Below are positions 9,350 to 20,690 of a stretch of DNA of 29,282 nucleotides, piece by piece (position 1 is the first letter of the stretch; each line of letters begins with the position of its first letter). The stretch lies in the NCBI GenBank assembly GCA_905250885.1, contig CAJNOQ010001694.1, positions 1 through 29,282 of the forward strand, written 5' to 3'. Made by a program: the position numbers and the translations under genes. Source of the DNA: Didymodactylos carnosus (Eukaryota > Rotifera > Eurotatoria > Philodinida > Philodinidae). Under the pieces are notes generated by a model that worked only from the letters and a program-made list of their open reading frames with translations, had not been told where the DNA came from and made no database searches.

Positions 9350-11150
9350 TTACATTTCGATTCTGTTTAATGTAAATAAGTAGCGTCGATCCTTGTGGAG
9401 ACTTCTTGTTGCTTTTCCTTTTTCTTCTAACTCAGTAATCAAGCTTATCGAAATCATTGTCGAGTGTTATAAAAAATTTGTCAATGCTGTGTGAATATTT
9501 TGAGCGCTCTTTAATCTCATGTTAAAGAGCACCATTTACTGTATTTTCTAGGCGGTAGATACCTTTAGGTTTCCTTCTCTGTTCTACGCAATTATGTTTT
9601 AATGGAGATAAAAGTGTATTTGATAGAATGCAAGGAAAAGGAAACAACAAATAAAACAGAGACCTATTCGCATCCAGAATCGGTTCAAAATTCACAATTA
9701 ACGTTTTATTTCATTTTCACTGTATCAATAATCTAAAGAACTTTCGCATGGACGAGACCATTCAAATGTATTATCTCCTAAAAGGTCTTGTATACCGGGA
9801 ATACTGATCAAACTAGGACTCGTAAGTTACTGGTATTTTATAGTTATTATAACAATATCAGTAAGAAAAATTATTATTGTTATAAATAACACAAAAATAA
9901 TCAATAACTTTTTCTGAAACGCCCTATTCTTTTTACCTTCCTGTTTATTTCAAATGACATTAGTTGTGTTTGCTCATTCTTCCAGATCATTTTCTAGCCT
10001 ACTCGACCTAATCCCCCTTGGATCAGTCCTAGAGATCCCGAGGACTCCATGGATAATTGTTTTGAGTATTCCACTTTTTCACCTAGAACTGAAGCTCGTT
10101 GATGGCTTCCTATAAATCCAGAATATGAACCCGATTGGACTTAGCTGCAGCTATGTCAAAGTTCATCAAAAGTCTCTTATTATCATTTTTGATAGAAATC
10201 TCTTCGAAAGACTAGTTCTAACCTGGAACTATTAGATATCAATAGTTCGAGAACTATCTCTTTTACGAAATGGAGCATGCCACTACAATTCGAAACAGAT
10301 AGCAGAGATTTTTCATTGAAACAGACGAAACTCTTCATCTGAGTTTTCTCAACAATACGTGCTTTTTTTTCTTCTCGCGTCTCTCTCGCCCTTACATTCC
10401 CAATTTCCCAGTCGTTCCTGTGCCTTGCTGACACTTGCCCCTTTCTCTTTGTCTTTTGTGTCGATTCTCGATCGAATATGTATCAATCTCGTCGAAATAA
10501 ATAGTGTCTTTTAAATTATGCAAAAAGAGCAAAGGAACAATAAACGAGAAGAACAGAAATAAATAAAGATTATGAGAAAGATGACCTCAGAAAACTTTAA
10601 TTCCTTATTTGTATTCTCTATATTTATCAATCAATTCGATGTTTCAAGCTATCACAACAGCTCTTCTTCAACAAAACAATTAAGTTATTACTTTAAGTGA
10701 ATGAAATAACTAAAATAAATATTAATTTTAGTCTCCTGGTGGATGTGAAAAATTGATTAAGATAAATATAGCAGTATTAGGTCACCATGTATTATCCGTT
10801 CTAGAAGTCAGCGCACTCGGTTGTTTTTTTGAATAACTTTTGATAGGAACAAGATGGAGACCTGCGGTTCCCATCGACTGCAAGCCAAGATCCAGGACCG
10901 TATTTTCACAGGCAACATCATTCCTAAAAACAAATCTCAAAACCTGTTTTTCAAAGGATTTCTGAAAAACCACGCTGGATTTCTGAAAACTGCCATAGGA
11001 GTCTATTGACTTTTTTACATGGGTAGATAGCTCAGAGTACCCCCTACAAAACTAGATCAAACAAAAGTTCTATCTTGCAAGGTTTGAACAAACCAGGCAG
11101 TTTTTCCGAAGCCCTAAAACTCTCCTTTCTTAAGGTGTAGCACTATTGTA
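9350..11150. other. Long gene-free stretch
   Basis: I see no convincing coding sequence. An imperfect AT-rich hairpin (TTATAACAATA near 9845 and its complement near 9880) and scattered short open frames are present. The minus-strand frame at 10183-10434 is charged but has no recognisable family. Confidence 0.45.
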
Positions 11151-11151
11151 A

Positions 11152-11380
11152 ACACATGAAAACATAGGTTATCGACTATGCTCAATCTCGTGGCACTGTT
11201 AGTTTTCAGAACAAAATGCAAGAACCGAGTGAAAACCTATACTAGGTGATATAACCCAGTTTTGATTATTTTCATCAAAATTTAAAAAATTCATAACTGA
11301 GTCATAAATTATCCAAACTGCTTCAGAATTTCAGGAAACACTCTATTTTATTCACTAATTCTGATTTTTTACGTAGAATC
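11152..11380 (+). repeat. Diverged solo copy of the 22105 repeat family
   Basis: About 220 bases match the left arm of the foldback at 22105-22643 in the same orientation. Shared blocks include AAAACATAGG, TTAGTTTTCAGAACAAAATGCA, GAAAACCTATACT and AATTCATAACT. I could not find the opposite arm, so this copy is probably truncated or decayed. Confidence 0.65.
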
Positions 11381-12591
11381 AATAAAAAAGTATTGTCTTA
11401 GTTCCGAAGGTTTCTGGGAAACCTTTCTAGAAATCAAAGTATTTTCTGTTGGTTTTTCCAACATTTATTGAGCATTACTGAGAACTTATTGAATTGCAGA
11501 TAAAATAGAGTGGTCCAGCAGAACACTGAAGCGTTGAAGTTTTTCAGGAGGTTTCTGAAACACCTTAACCCAATGCCAAGCTGAAATTTACTTTTTTCGG
11601 CTTCCATTATGATTTATAAGCTGTTCTAAGCGTTTCCTGAAAATTTCGTTGAGTCAACATGAGATTTAAGAATTTTAATTTTTGCTGGTAACAGGGTTTT
11701 CACAAAAATGCCTCTCGCAAAGTTATTTTTATTTCTACTCAAAAACAAATATTGCCACTATCCTCAGTGTAGTCGATTACCTATACTCTATGACATTCTG
11801 AGATTCCCAGAGGTGTCTGCTCGGACACAGGCACGCGCTCGGGGAAAGCGAGCTTTGTTCGGACGACGAAAGCTGAAGAGTTGGGACTTGCATAATTTTG
11901 TAGAGTAACGTCCGGACTACCTACGCATGCAAAAAAGTTACTAACTTTGTATGTTAATTTTCTGAGAATGGAGCTGGTTGTCGAAAGATCCTCTGAAAAA
12001 ACGATCTTCTAAGCCTTTTCAAAAGTGCTGTTAGCTTATAAAAAGTTGATTTTAAGTGTTTACTTTCGATTACTGAAAACCGCAGGTCGCTATCTATGAA
12101 GATGACGGAGATATTCAAGAAATAAGCACTAATCTTGTATTGTGGACCCGAAAATAGTATGAGTATCAGAGCTACTTCGGATATGTTGTACTCATAATTT
12201 TGTGCTCTTGCACTTGTTTGTTGGAGTAGTGTTATGGTATGTATCTACTTCATTGCAGAAAATCACTTTTTGTCATTTTTATGTTCGTTTAAGCATCTTT
12301 TTTTTAAAATTAAAGGTTTGTTTTAAGTACAAAATAGAGAGAGAGAAAACAAATAATTAGAACAGGGTTGGGTAAGAGCTCCCTTACACACGAACCTCCC
12401 TAGTGCTGGATAACCGCCAAACTAGGAAGTGTGGGGTTCTGGTACTTGCCGTTCTCAACATGACAAGAACCCAAGAACCTAGGAACTTACATATAAAATA
12501 TTGTAGGTGGAAAAGGTTTTGGTATCTAAATGTTCGTACGAACCTAAAGCTCTAGTGAGAACCTAGAAGTTTAGATTCGTTTTCAACTTGA

Positions 12592-12957
12592 CCAGCTTTA
12601 GTAAATTGTAAGAAAGCGCTAGAAATCCAATTTAAACTGATGGCATTCAATCATTCTTCAATTTCAACAACATATAGTAACATCGGTTTACTCTATCAGA
12701 ATAAATGTGATTATGATAAAGTTTTAGAAAACTGTGAAAAGGCCCTAGAAATTGATCTTAAATATTTGTCACCTAGCCATCTATTACTTGCTCCAATTTA
12801 TCATATTATCGGCGTATGTTACTTAGCCAAACATAATTATGAGATGGCATTAAGATATTATGAAAAGTCGATTGAAATATTATCGCCCACTCATCCACGA
12901 TACTTAGATATTCAACGTGAATTGAAAGTTGTTAAAAGTCTTCTGAAAAACATCTAA
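12592..12957 (+). pseudogene. 3' end of a kinesin-light-chain-like TPR gene, 5' truncated
   Basis: The readable frame begins just after an in-frame stop at 12589. It gives KKALEIQFKL, then YSNIGLLYQNKCDYDKVLEN with CEKALEIDLK, then YHIIGVCYLAKHNYEMALRY with YEKSIEIL, and a stop after LLKNI. This is the roughly 42-residue TPR register of kinesin light chain repeats, one complete unit and one near-complete, preceded by the tail of another. Such arrays act in protein-protein contact. Upstream DNA (12360-12590) has no TPR sequence and no clear 3' splice site, so the array is cut off on its 5' side. ATG 12640 falls inside a repeat and is unlikely to be the natural start. A remote upstream exon is the alternative. 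Confidence 0.7.
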
Positions 12958-12999
12958 CAGCCTTATGAAAAGTATCCTCAGAATATTAGAGTTGTAAAA

Positions 13000-15800
13000 C
13001 ATTACGAACTATCTTTAGAATGCTGAAAAAAATGTGTCAAATGATTAATTCTAGAACTTATACTATTATTATTATGTCAAAACTCATTCTTTTGTGTTTT
13101 ACTATTTTTTTCAAAACAATAAACTACAATTCCTCTAATATTTTAATAATTGTCCTATATGGATATATTTTCGCAACGCTTATGTATAGCTTATTTTATT
13201 GCGAGGAGGATTCTCTATCTTCCGGTATATGAGTTCTGGTCAAATGATTCTAAAGTGTTGGGAAGTATCATTTTCGTCAGAATAATACTAGGCCATTTTC
13301 TTACAGAAACCATTTCCCGTTCTTTGGTGACTAAAACTATTGTATGCATTGATTTGGAATAAATAGTATTTTAATCTTCAAATTTTATTTTCATTTTGTG
13401 AAGAATAAGACTGAAGATGGAATCACTTAGCGATCAGCTCGGTTTTATAAATACGAAACTAAACTTTGGTAAGGTTTGTCGGGACGACAGACATCATTTT
13501 CACTCTTTAACCCTAGTGATATTCCAGTTCCATTCTGATCGCGAACCCGATTTTTTCCCGTGTAACGAAAAAATGTTGATCTTGACAAAATAAAATCGCG
13601 ATCTTATAATTGGAATCGCGTTCTCGATCATGTCCGTTATGCGATCCCGTTTCATTTGATTCAAGACAGTGACGGGATCGCGGCAAGATTACAGCAAGAT
13701 CGCGTCTAATTCGAGACAAGATCTTGAGGAAATTTTTCCTTTGCCCACCGTTGAGGAAAGTTTTTTATTATTATATCATTCTGTTCCTTAAAATATCAAA
13801 GGTAAGTATAAAATCAATCCTTGCACGAAACTAGGATCACACTGACTTCGTATTTTCCTTTATCTCAGTCTGTAACGATGTAATATTTTTTTATCTCGTC
13901 CATCCGTCGATAGAAGAAGAAAAACAGACAGACAGTGTGCGTATATTATCGTCCATTGTGTTTATTCTTTGTTCTCTTTTAACATATGTAACAGATAGAT
14001 ATACAATACACGTCAATTATAGTCATTTCTTAACTTTTTAACGCAATGCAACGACTGTTTTTTGGGTTTTGTTGTAGTTAATGAAAATAGAGTAACTGTT
14101 TGACTAATGTCATCAGTAAGTACACAGCAATTTTCGAGAGAGAAGAGCATTCGGAGAGGAAAATTCATTTTTTTGTCTCAAAGTTGAACTATTTTCTTCT
14201 TGACAGTTTTAGAATCGAAAGAGAATATTTTTTCTCGGACAACGCATCAAATCTAAAGTCTTCTCCGGTGTGTAGGTTCAGTTAAATATATTGACTGCAG
14301 AGATCTCAGAATGAAAAGTCACAACAGTGAAAGAAATGCACAAGGTTGAAGTATCACAAATTGTGTGTTTCCTCGGTGTAAGATCGCTTTGCCATTTGAG
14401 TGTTTCAGAATGTAGCAACGATCATTTGGATCCTGTTTGATGCACAGAGGATAGCGGCACAGCCAGACCACCTCAATCACAGGACGCTAGATTGGCTCTA
14501 GCAACGAACTGATCCGAGTGTCAAATATTCTACAGATACACATTCACTGAAAGTTCAAGCGTGAATGTTTTCTTCACATACGGCAAACGTTACCTTATTG
14601 GCGCAACTCACAGATGAAACACAAAGACAGTCCCTCTCACTTCTATTCTGAGATCCAATGGACGTAACGTTTCGCATCAGAACTGAAAAATACACCGATG
14701 AAGAAGCTAAAGATACATCTGAGATGAAACTTCTCCTCGGCAAAAACAATATAACACTTTAGATGAGCAAATTAATAATAGTTCAACTTTGTAACATTGA
14801 AATGAAATGGAGCTTATAACTCAAAACAAAAAAAATAACTTGCTGTATACACTATCGAAGGTTTTCATCGAGCGATCATATTGATTTTCTTTAGCTTTTC
14901 ACGCTTACTCTCTCATTTAAGGATGATCGTCAGTTGGACAAGACATCGTCTTGGCCATGGTATTTCTTTAACAATTTTCATATGAAAAGAAATATTAAAA
15001 TTATTGATAAAGTCATACAAATCTGTAAAAGTAAATTATTGTTGAATTTCAAGGTTGGCATATTCGGAACACTTCCTCTGATGATCAATCCATAACATGT
15101 ATCTATAAAAGAAAAAAGAAAACAGCTTTAAAGGATAACTAACTTTCATCTGCTAGTCATGTGGCTCTATACTGACTTACAGTCTAATATATCTACGTCC
15201 ACTACATATATACTCTTGTATGTATATAAAACAAAGCTCGGATTGCCTTGACGCTTGCAACCTTCCTTTTTGTGTTTATTTATTTTGAATCCGTTTTTCT
15301 TATTAAATCAAGTGTAGCTAGCATAATGACCCACATATATCCGGTTTCGAAATATCCACATGCTTTTCTTCTGTCGACCTTTGCAGCAGTGCTCTCGATG
15401 AGTGAGATTTTCGCGTAACAGTACATAAACGCTAACAAATATGTATTCAAAGTTAAAAACGTCTCTAGACAGCATGATAAGACAATATGGCTGACAAAAA
15501 TTTCATGCCGCGTGATGATGATCAGATCCAATACCAGCGAAAATGTCGACACTGTAACTTTCATTTGCCAGCGAGAGCTGTTAGACTAGCTTCCTTATTT
15601 GAAGTCTTCTGTCAATAGTTGGACCCCCTCTTAGATAGTCTATAAGCCATCTGACAGCTTCATCAAGTATAAAACACTATTGTCATGAGTGCACAATACA
15701 CTTATGTTGCTAGTTTGCTGCGGACGGACTGATATTTGAATAGAGAGATACTAGAGTAATACTCTACATACTTTTTGCGTAGAGGCAAGCATCAAGCTAT
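13000..15800. other. Gene-poor stretch with no recognised coding sequence
   Basis: Short open frames occur at 13150-13362 and, on the minus strand, at 14555-14749 and 15280-15564. The last starts with ATG and is hydrophobic, but it matches nothing I know and does not clearly continue the transporter. GATCGCG-type motifs cluster at 13535-13705. AAAG|GTAAGTAT near 13800 and TTTATCTCAG near 13868 could bound a 68-base intron without a visible coding frame. Confidence 0.4.
13535..13705. repeat. Cluster of GATCGCG/CGCGATC motifs
   Basis: About five or six occurrences of GATCGCG, CGCGATC or one-base variants lie in 170 bases, against a mostly AT-rich background. Spacing is irregular. This could be a decayed tandem repeat or a protein-binding cluster; nothing decides between them. 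Confidence 0.45.
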
Positions 15801-15820
15801 ACGAAAATAATTGAACTTTC

Positions 15821-17362
15821 TCACCCCATGGTTAACAATGGTAGAATACCAACGCCAGCGATGACGACGAAGACGAAACCTGGATCAGTATGAATAGTGG
15901 CATTGTAGATTGCATTGCACATGGCACTTAGTGCATAGGATCCAGCTGATTCGAATATACCAGCAAACACGAAGACAACAGCATATTCATTTGGTTCAAC
16001 AACTTTTGTTATCCGAGATCGGAGTACACCACATGTAACACGAAACACTGCACCAATGCAAACAGCTGCAAAGAAAAAAAGAGTTAACTTCAACTGTTTT
16101 ATGGAGAATAAACTTTCTTCCTTTACACCTAAGTATAAAAGCCATGTTGATCGTGCAATACCAAATAACACTAGTTGAATCATAAATGTAATTACTCCAG
16201 TCATGGGTATTAAAAAACTATCTGATGTAATTGTTAATGTGAAAACAATCGTTAGCAAAAGAACTAGAATCGCTTGTGCGGATGAATTTAGACTCACTTC
16301 CCATGTGTGCGATTCAGTTTTTACATAATCATTAAGTGGGCTAAAAACAGACCGTTACTTTCTTTGATCTTCATACACTCAGACCCACTCCATTATTCTC
16401 TACAATAAATTTGGAATATTATACGATCCCCAACAAAATGGTTGCCCGTACAAATACAAATATGTAACAGAAAAACTACCATAAATCATTACAATTATTG
16501 ACAAATGTGTGAATACTGTAAGTAATAGAATTTTACGTTTATTTGATTTTCGTTCAATTGTGAACACTTGTAAAACCTTAAATATCGGTGTCAAACGTAT
16601 CAATTTTAATTGTTGGAAAATATTTAAATGATCTACTGTTTGATTTGATTCTCGTTGAAATAGCAGAGAATATACAAGACCTAATGTACTTAAACCGAGC
16701 GTAACACAAGATGGTATCAAATAGCCGTAGTATTTTAAATAATATCCAAGTCCAACTAAAGCGACAACACGCGCCATTGTAATACTAACATCGGTAATAA
16801 TAATTGCCGATGTTCGTTGTTTTAACGTAGTACAATCGGTGACAAAAGCAAATGCACTCAAAATGGTTAGAGCTGATGTGCCAAAGATACCGTCGAGAAT
16901 AACAGAAATAATAATAAATATATTGGATAAATTCCATATGTTCACCGCCGTCATTATTACATATCTTAACAGTTTTCCAATGAAGGGAAGAGTTATTAAT
17001 ACCCTTCGACCGATAGTATCACAATTTGATCCAAGTATTATCGAACTGAATATAGTTGGAACTGTAGCAGAAAGAGAAATTACAATATTTAATTTTGCTG
17101 TTGCTGACTGAGCTTGATCAGATGCGGCTGGAGATACGGTCGTTGTTAAATAATATTGTGATGGAATATCACTGATATGACTACTATTTAAACACATACT
17201 TCTTTGTATAGATTTTGTCGTCGTATTTGATTTGTAAAACATTGCATAACGAGTTTCAATTAAATCATTTAACAATAAACTATCAATCGCACTAATCATC
17301 ATCACAATAATCAGAGGTGGTAATACTAGCCACCAAATTTGTTTTTTATTACTTTCGGTCAT
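15821..17362 (-). CDS. SLC46-like major facilitator transporter, two exons
   Basis: Exon 1 is 17362-16425 and exon 2 is 16340-15821. The 84-base intron starts GTATAAT and ends TTTTTAG, and joins the frame across Ser313. The product is 485 residues, close to the family's usual 450-480. Residues 9-31 form TM1, and the loop after it carries N-glycosylation sites (NTTT, NSSH). The MFS motif GSNCDTIGRR is at 111-120. A TM4/loop block with FVTDCTTLKQRTSA (173-186) and YLYLYGQPFCW before the splice fit the SLC46 group (folate/proton symporter PCFT and relatives). About twelve hydrophobic segments are present. Substrate is unknown. The TGA at 15821 overlaps a possible donor (GGTGAGA), so a short extra C-terminal exon is possible. 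Confidence 0.8.
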
Positions 17363-17630
17363 TATTTGAAGTTGTCTTCTTCAGATACAAAAAGTTTGAA
17401 GGCTGTAATTTATTTTTATTACCTTCTATTGTTTCATCTTGACCATGAGTTAGTTATTAAACAACTCTGACATAGTATTTACATACTTTGCAGGAAAACA
17501 ACCTTTTATCTTTCCTGTTTCGTTTAAAATAAAAACAACGTTATTATTAGATTTTTGTTGTGTTATATTCAGCATTTCAATGCTTATTTATAATGATACT
17601 TGTTTTCTTCCAGCATTGCTTTAGTTCTCA
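17363..17630 (-). promoter_or_regulatory. Conserved 5' flank of the transporter (copy 1)
   Basis: The roughly 265 bases upstream of the transporter ATG are retained in two other copies at 18912-19154 and 20112-20359. The match includes ATTATAAATAAGC, ATAATAACGTTG and CTCATGGTCAAGATGAAAC. The segment probably includes the promoter and 5' leader, but no element has been tested. Conservation may reflect recent duplication rather than constraint. Confidence 0.5.
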
Positions 17631-18248
17631 CGAGGGAACGATTTCGTTCGTTCATACGTCATTTGATAGAGCGTTGGGAGCAGGTAAAAAGCCTAAATGG
17701 ATATGGGCACATGGCTCTCTCTTCAAAAGTTACAGCGATGTTTTTAGTTTCCCCAGCGAAAACTAGCAAAAATAGAAAAATGCAGAACTCCGCCTAGAAA
17801 GGTCGTAGCAAGCTGAAATGTTTTTTGTTGGTCACTCTAGAGGTCTATTAGATACCCTGAAAATCCCACCTTTCATCGTTCTTCCTTTACGAGTTCCACA
17901 AACTTTTCGGCGTACGGTAAAAACGAATTAACTAACGAGTTTGTGACCGTTAGAATTTTCATAACTCAGGAAGGAAGAGAGACGGAAAGCTTAAATTTTC
18001 AGGGTATCTAGTAGACCTCTAGAGTGACCATTAAAAAACATTTCAGCTTGCTACGACCTTTCTAGGCGGAATTCTGCATTTTTCTAGTTTTGCTAGTTTT
18101 CGCAGGGAAAACTAAAAAACTGGCTGTAACTTTTGAGGAGAGAGCCATGGGCCCATATCTATTTAGGCTTTTTACCTGCTCCCAACCCTCTATCGAATGA
18201 CGTATGAACAAGCGAAATCAGAAGAGTTCACTGAAAAACGTTTCCTCG
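17631..18248. mobile_element. Foldback MITE with 3-bp TCA target duplication
   Basis: The ends are CGAGGGAACG and CGTTTCCTCG, flanked by TCA at 17628-17630 and 18249-18251. The arms run about 17631-17870 and 17995-18248, with conserved blocks such as GCTTGCTACGACCTTTCTAG. The copy at 18800-19187 holds the empty site with one TCA (minus-strand sense GTTCTCAAGAAAAG), which fixes the insertion boundaries. No transposase. The right end carries about 20 extra bases in its arm relative to the left. The element sits 268 bases upstream of the transporter start. Confidence 0.85.
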
Positions 18249-18402
18249 TCAGGAAAAGAAACTCTTTCTCTGATACACACAATAAAGTACTTTCAGAAAA
18301 AACACATGAATTAATAGCGGTTTAGATTTTTGTGTTTCATTCATTTGATTAACAGACTGCAATAACTTCACTATTATCAAACTGTTTTGAATCACGGATA
18401 CC
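18249..18402. repeat. Left half-arm of an inverted duplication
   Basis: This continues the upstream flank of transporter copy 1 beyond the MITE. It is repeated in reverse complement at 18800-18911, with shared blocks AACACATGAATTAATAGCGG and TATTATCAAACTGTTTTGAATCA. About 36 bases present here are missing from the other copy. Confidence 0.75.
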
Positions 18403-18643
18403 TCGATTTTCCATCACTTTTTCAGTATATTCGAAGAGGATACATCGTACAATATTTCCAGCAGAGCTGGAAGTTCTGAGACAGTGGTTTATCAGTAGCT
18501 GATCTACACCGTTGAAACTGTAGCTGATCGACGTAAACTTTCATTACTGATAGACCACACTCTATCTCAGAAGTTATAGCTCTGCTGGAAATATTGTATA
18601 TTGTATTCTCTTCGAACATATGGAAAAAGTGATGGAAAATCGA
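18403..18643. repeat. Compact foldback, 241 bp
   Basis: The ends TCGATTTTCCATCACTTTT (18403) and AAAAGTGATGGAAAATCGA (to 18643) are perfect complements. The internal arms pair through CAATATTTCCAGCAGAGCT and its complement near 18580. It lies close to the centre of the inverted transporter duplication. No clean target duplication is visible. Confidence 0.75.
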
Positions 18644-18911
18644 CGACCTATAATTCAAAATTGCTTACCAATTCGATATTTTCCCAATGTGACTTTCAAC
18701 ATTTCATCTTAGAGATTGTGAATTTGTATTTTTTTCCAGTGTTTAATGGCTAAATTATACGTTCTCTATCATTTATAAATAAAAATCAGGTACCTACCTC
18801 AGATGATTCAAAACAGTTTGATAATACACACAAATCCAAACCGCTATTAATTCATGTGTTTTTTTCTGAAAGTATTTTATTGTGTGCATCAGAAAGAGAG
18901 TTTCTTTTCTT

Positions 18912-19211
18912 GAGAACTAAAGCAATGCTGGAAGAAAACAAGTATCATTATAAATAAGCATTGAAATGCTAAATATAACACGACAAAAATCTAATAATAA
19001 CGTTGTTTTTATTAAACAAAAGATAAAAAATTGCTTTCTTGCAAAGTATGTAAATACTATATCAAAGTTGTTTAATAACTCATGGTCAAGATGAAACACT
19101 AGACGGTAATAAAAATAAAATACAGCCTTCATCTCAAGGAGACAGACTGAGATAATGACCGAAAGTACTAGAAAACAAATTTGGATTTATTCAAGTTTGA
19201 AGATGAATTGA
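18912..19211 (+). pseudogene. Truncated transporter copy 2 (5' flank plus a few codons)
   Basis: The reverse complement of the copy 1 flank runs to an ATG at 19155 followed by MTESTRKQIW. This matches the transporter N-terminus (MTESNKKQIW) with two changes. After that the frame departs and stops at 19211. The leader differs just before the ATG through an indel. Only the 5' end was copied or survives. Confidence 0.8.
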
Positions 19212-20111
19212 AATAATAGAGAAGAGTATAAGATCTAAGCTCGAGTCTTGAGGCATTCATATGCTCATTTATTGTTTTTGTTTATTCTACATTTAGTGAC
19301 TTTGCTTATGTACCCAGCCTTCTTGTTTAGAATCGTAAAATAACGCTTATCGCCTTTGCAGAAATCTATTATGACACGAATTATCCAATCTTGGCAAAGC
19401 TTTTAGCAGATGTTAGCCCAGCTTAGATTGCATTACAGTAAAACAGAGTTATCCTTAGTCAAAGAATAGGTACTGTTTCCATTTTTCTTTTCTATTTAAA
19501 GTACTAAGAAAACAAGATCGGGTTCATCTCAAAGTATACGAAAGTTGACACTATGACACAACAAAACTGCATTTTGACCGCTTTCGTGATTTCGGTAAAA
19601 TACAAAGCTTTCAGAAAATTAGCTAAATTTTCAGATTTTTTCGGAAACCTTGTTTTTTGAATAAACAGTGAGTTTTTAATATTAGTTCAAAAGAACTTGA
19701 ATCTAGTTTAAGTGTTTGTCTCAATTATACATAGAACAGTTTTTCAACCAGCGTCATCATAATCATTATTTCATCGAAAGAAGGATGCACCCACCAAAAC
19801 ATTAAATGTACGTGAGAAGGTCTTTTGTAGATGGCATGGAGAGGTAGAAATTAAGTTTTGAAATAGAGAAAAGAAAAGAAAAGAAGTAAAATTTGAACCT
19901 TGAGAGTCGAAATAGCACATCAAAGAAATCCAATGGTCACACATATAAGATTTGACTCAATATCCACGAAAAATGGTTGCATATCATGTTGGTAATGTTT
20001 AATGTAATTGGCAAGCAACGGGAGCAGAACTGTAGTCCAAAGAAATGAGTTTTGTTTAAACGAAACAGCAGTTTTCTCTGTTGCCAAGTAGTCAGTATGA
20101 AACTGTGCTGA
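19212..20111. other. Spacer between truncated transporter copies
   Basis: No gene recognised. A minus-strand open frame at 19920-20162 begins at a non-ATG codon inside the duplicated promoter and is not convincing. A short AAAAG-rich tract lies near 19866-19890. Confidence 0.45.
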
Positions 20112-20690
20112 AAAAGAAACAAGAATCATTATAAATAAGCATTGAAATGCTGAATATAACACAACAAAAATCTAATAATAACGTTGTTTTTATTTTAAAC
20201 GAAACAGGAAAGATAAAAGGTTGTTTTCCTGCAAAGTATGTAAATACTATGTCAGAGTTGTTTAATAACTAACTCATGGTCAAGATGAAACAATAGAAGG
20301 TAATAAAAATAAATTACAGCCTTCAAACTTTTTGTATCTGAAGAAGACAACTTCAAATAATGACCGAAAGTAATAAAAAACAAATTTGGTGGCTAGTATT
20401 ACCACCTCTGATTATTGTGATGATGATTAGTGCGATTGATAGTTTATTGTTAAATGATTTAATTGAAACTCGTTATGCAATGTTTTACAAATCAAATACG
20501 ACGACAAAATCTGTACAAAGAAGTATGTGTTTAAATAGTAGTCATATCAGTGATATTCCAACACAACATTATTTAACAACGATCGTATCACAGTAACAAC
20601 GACAAATATACTGTTAACCGTATCTCCAGCCACATCTGATCAAGCTTAGTGAGCAACAGTAAAATTAAATGTTAATGTTTTCTTATCCTT
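20112..20690 (+). pseudogene. Truncated transporter copy 3
   Basis: This copy keeps the 5' flank and then 77 codons from the ATG at 20360, nearly identical to residues 1-77 of the intact gene (changes include I to V in SIQRS and S to T in IPSQY). The frame then breaks. An insertion of about 30 bases after ATCGTATCA brings a stop at 20594-20596. Beyond it, homology resumes (CCGTATCTCCAGCC) with a stop in the original frame where the parent has a Gln/Ser-coding stretch, and similarity fades by about 20690. Membrane segment 2 onward is missing, so it cannot encode a transporter. Confidence 0.85.

Noticed and set aside
15280..15564. Minus-strand hydrophobic frame downstream of the transporter, considered as a final transporter exon
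   Set aside because: The transporter model already has about twelve hydrophobic segments and a stop, and no convincing acceptor joins this frame; kept only as an unassigned open frame.
13000..15800. tRNA, rRNA or CRISPR array
   Set aside because: Looked across the window for cloverleaf-like T-loop sequence, rRNA-like conserved blocks and regular spaced repeats; none was convincing. The repeats here are foldbacks and eukaryotic minisatellites.
16839..17111. Plus-strand frame of 90 residues
   Set aside because: Antisense shadow of transporter exon 1.
17560..17766. Plus-strand open frame starting MLYSAFQCLFIMILV, repeated on the minus strand at 20162, looking like a signal peptide gene
   Set aside because: Both begin at GTG rather than ATG, lie inside the duplicated transporter flank, and diverge completely after the shared part; in copy 1 the frame runs into a MITE.
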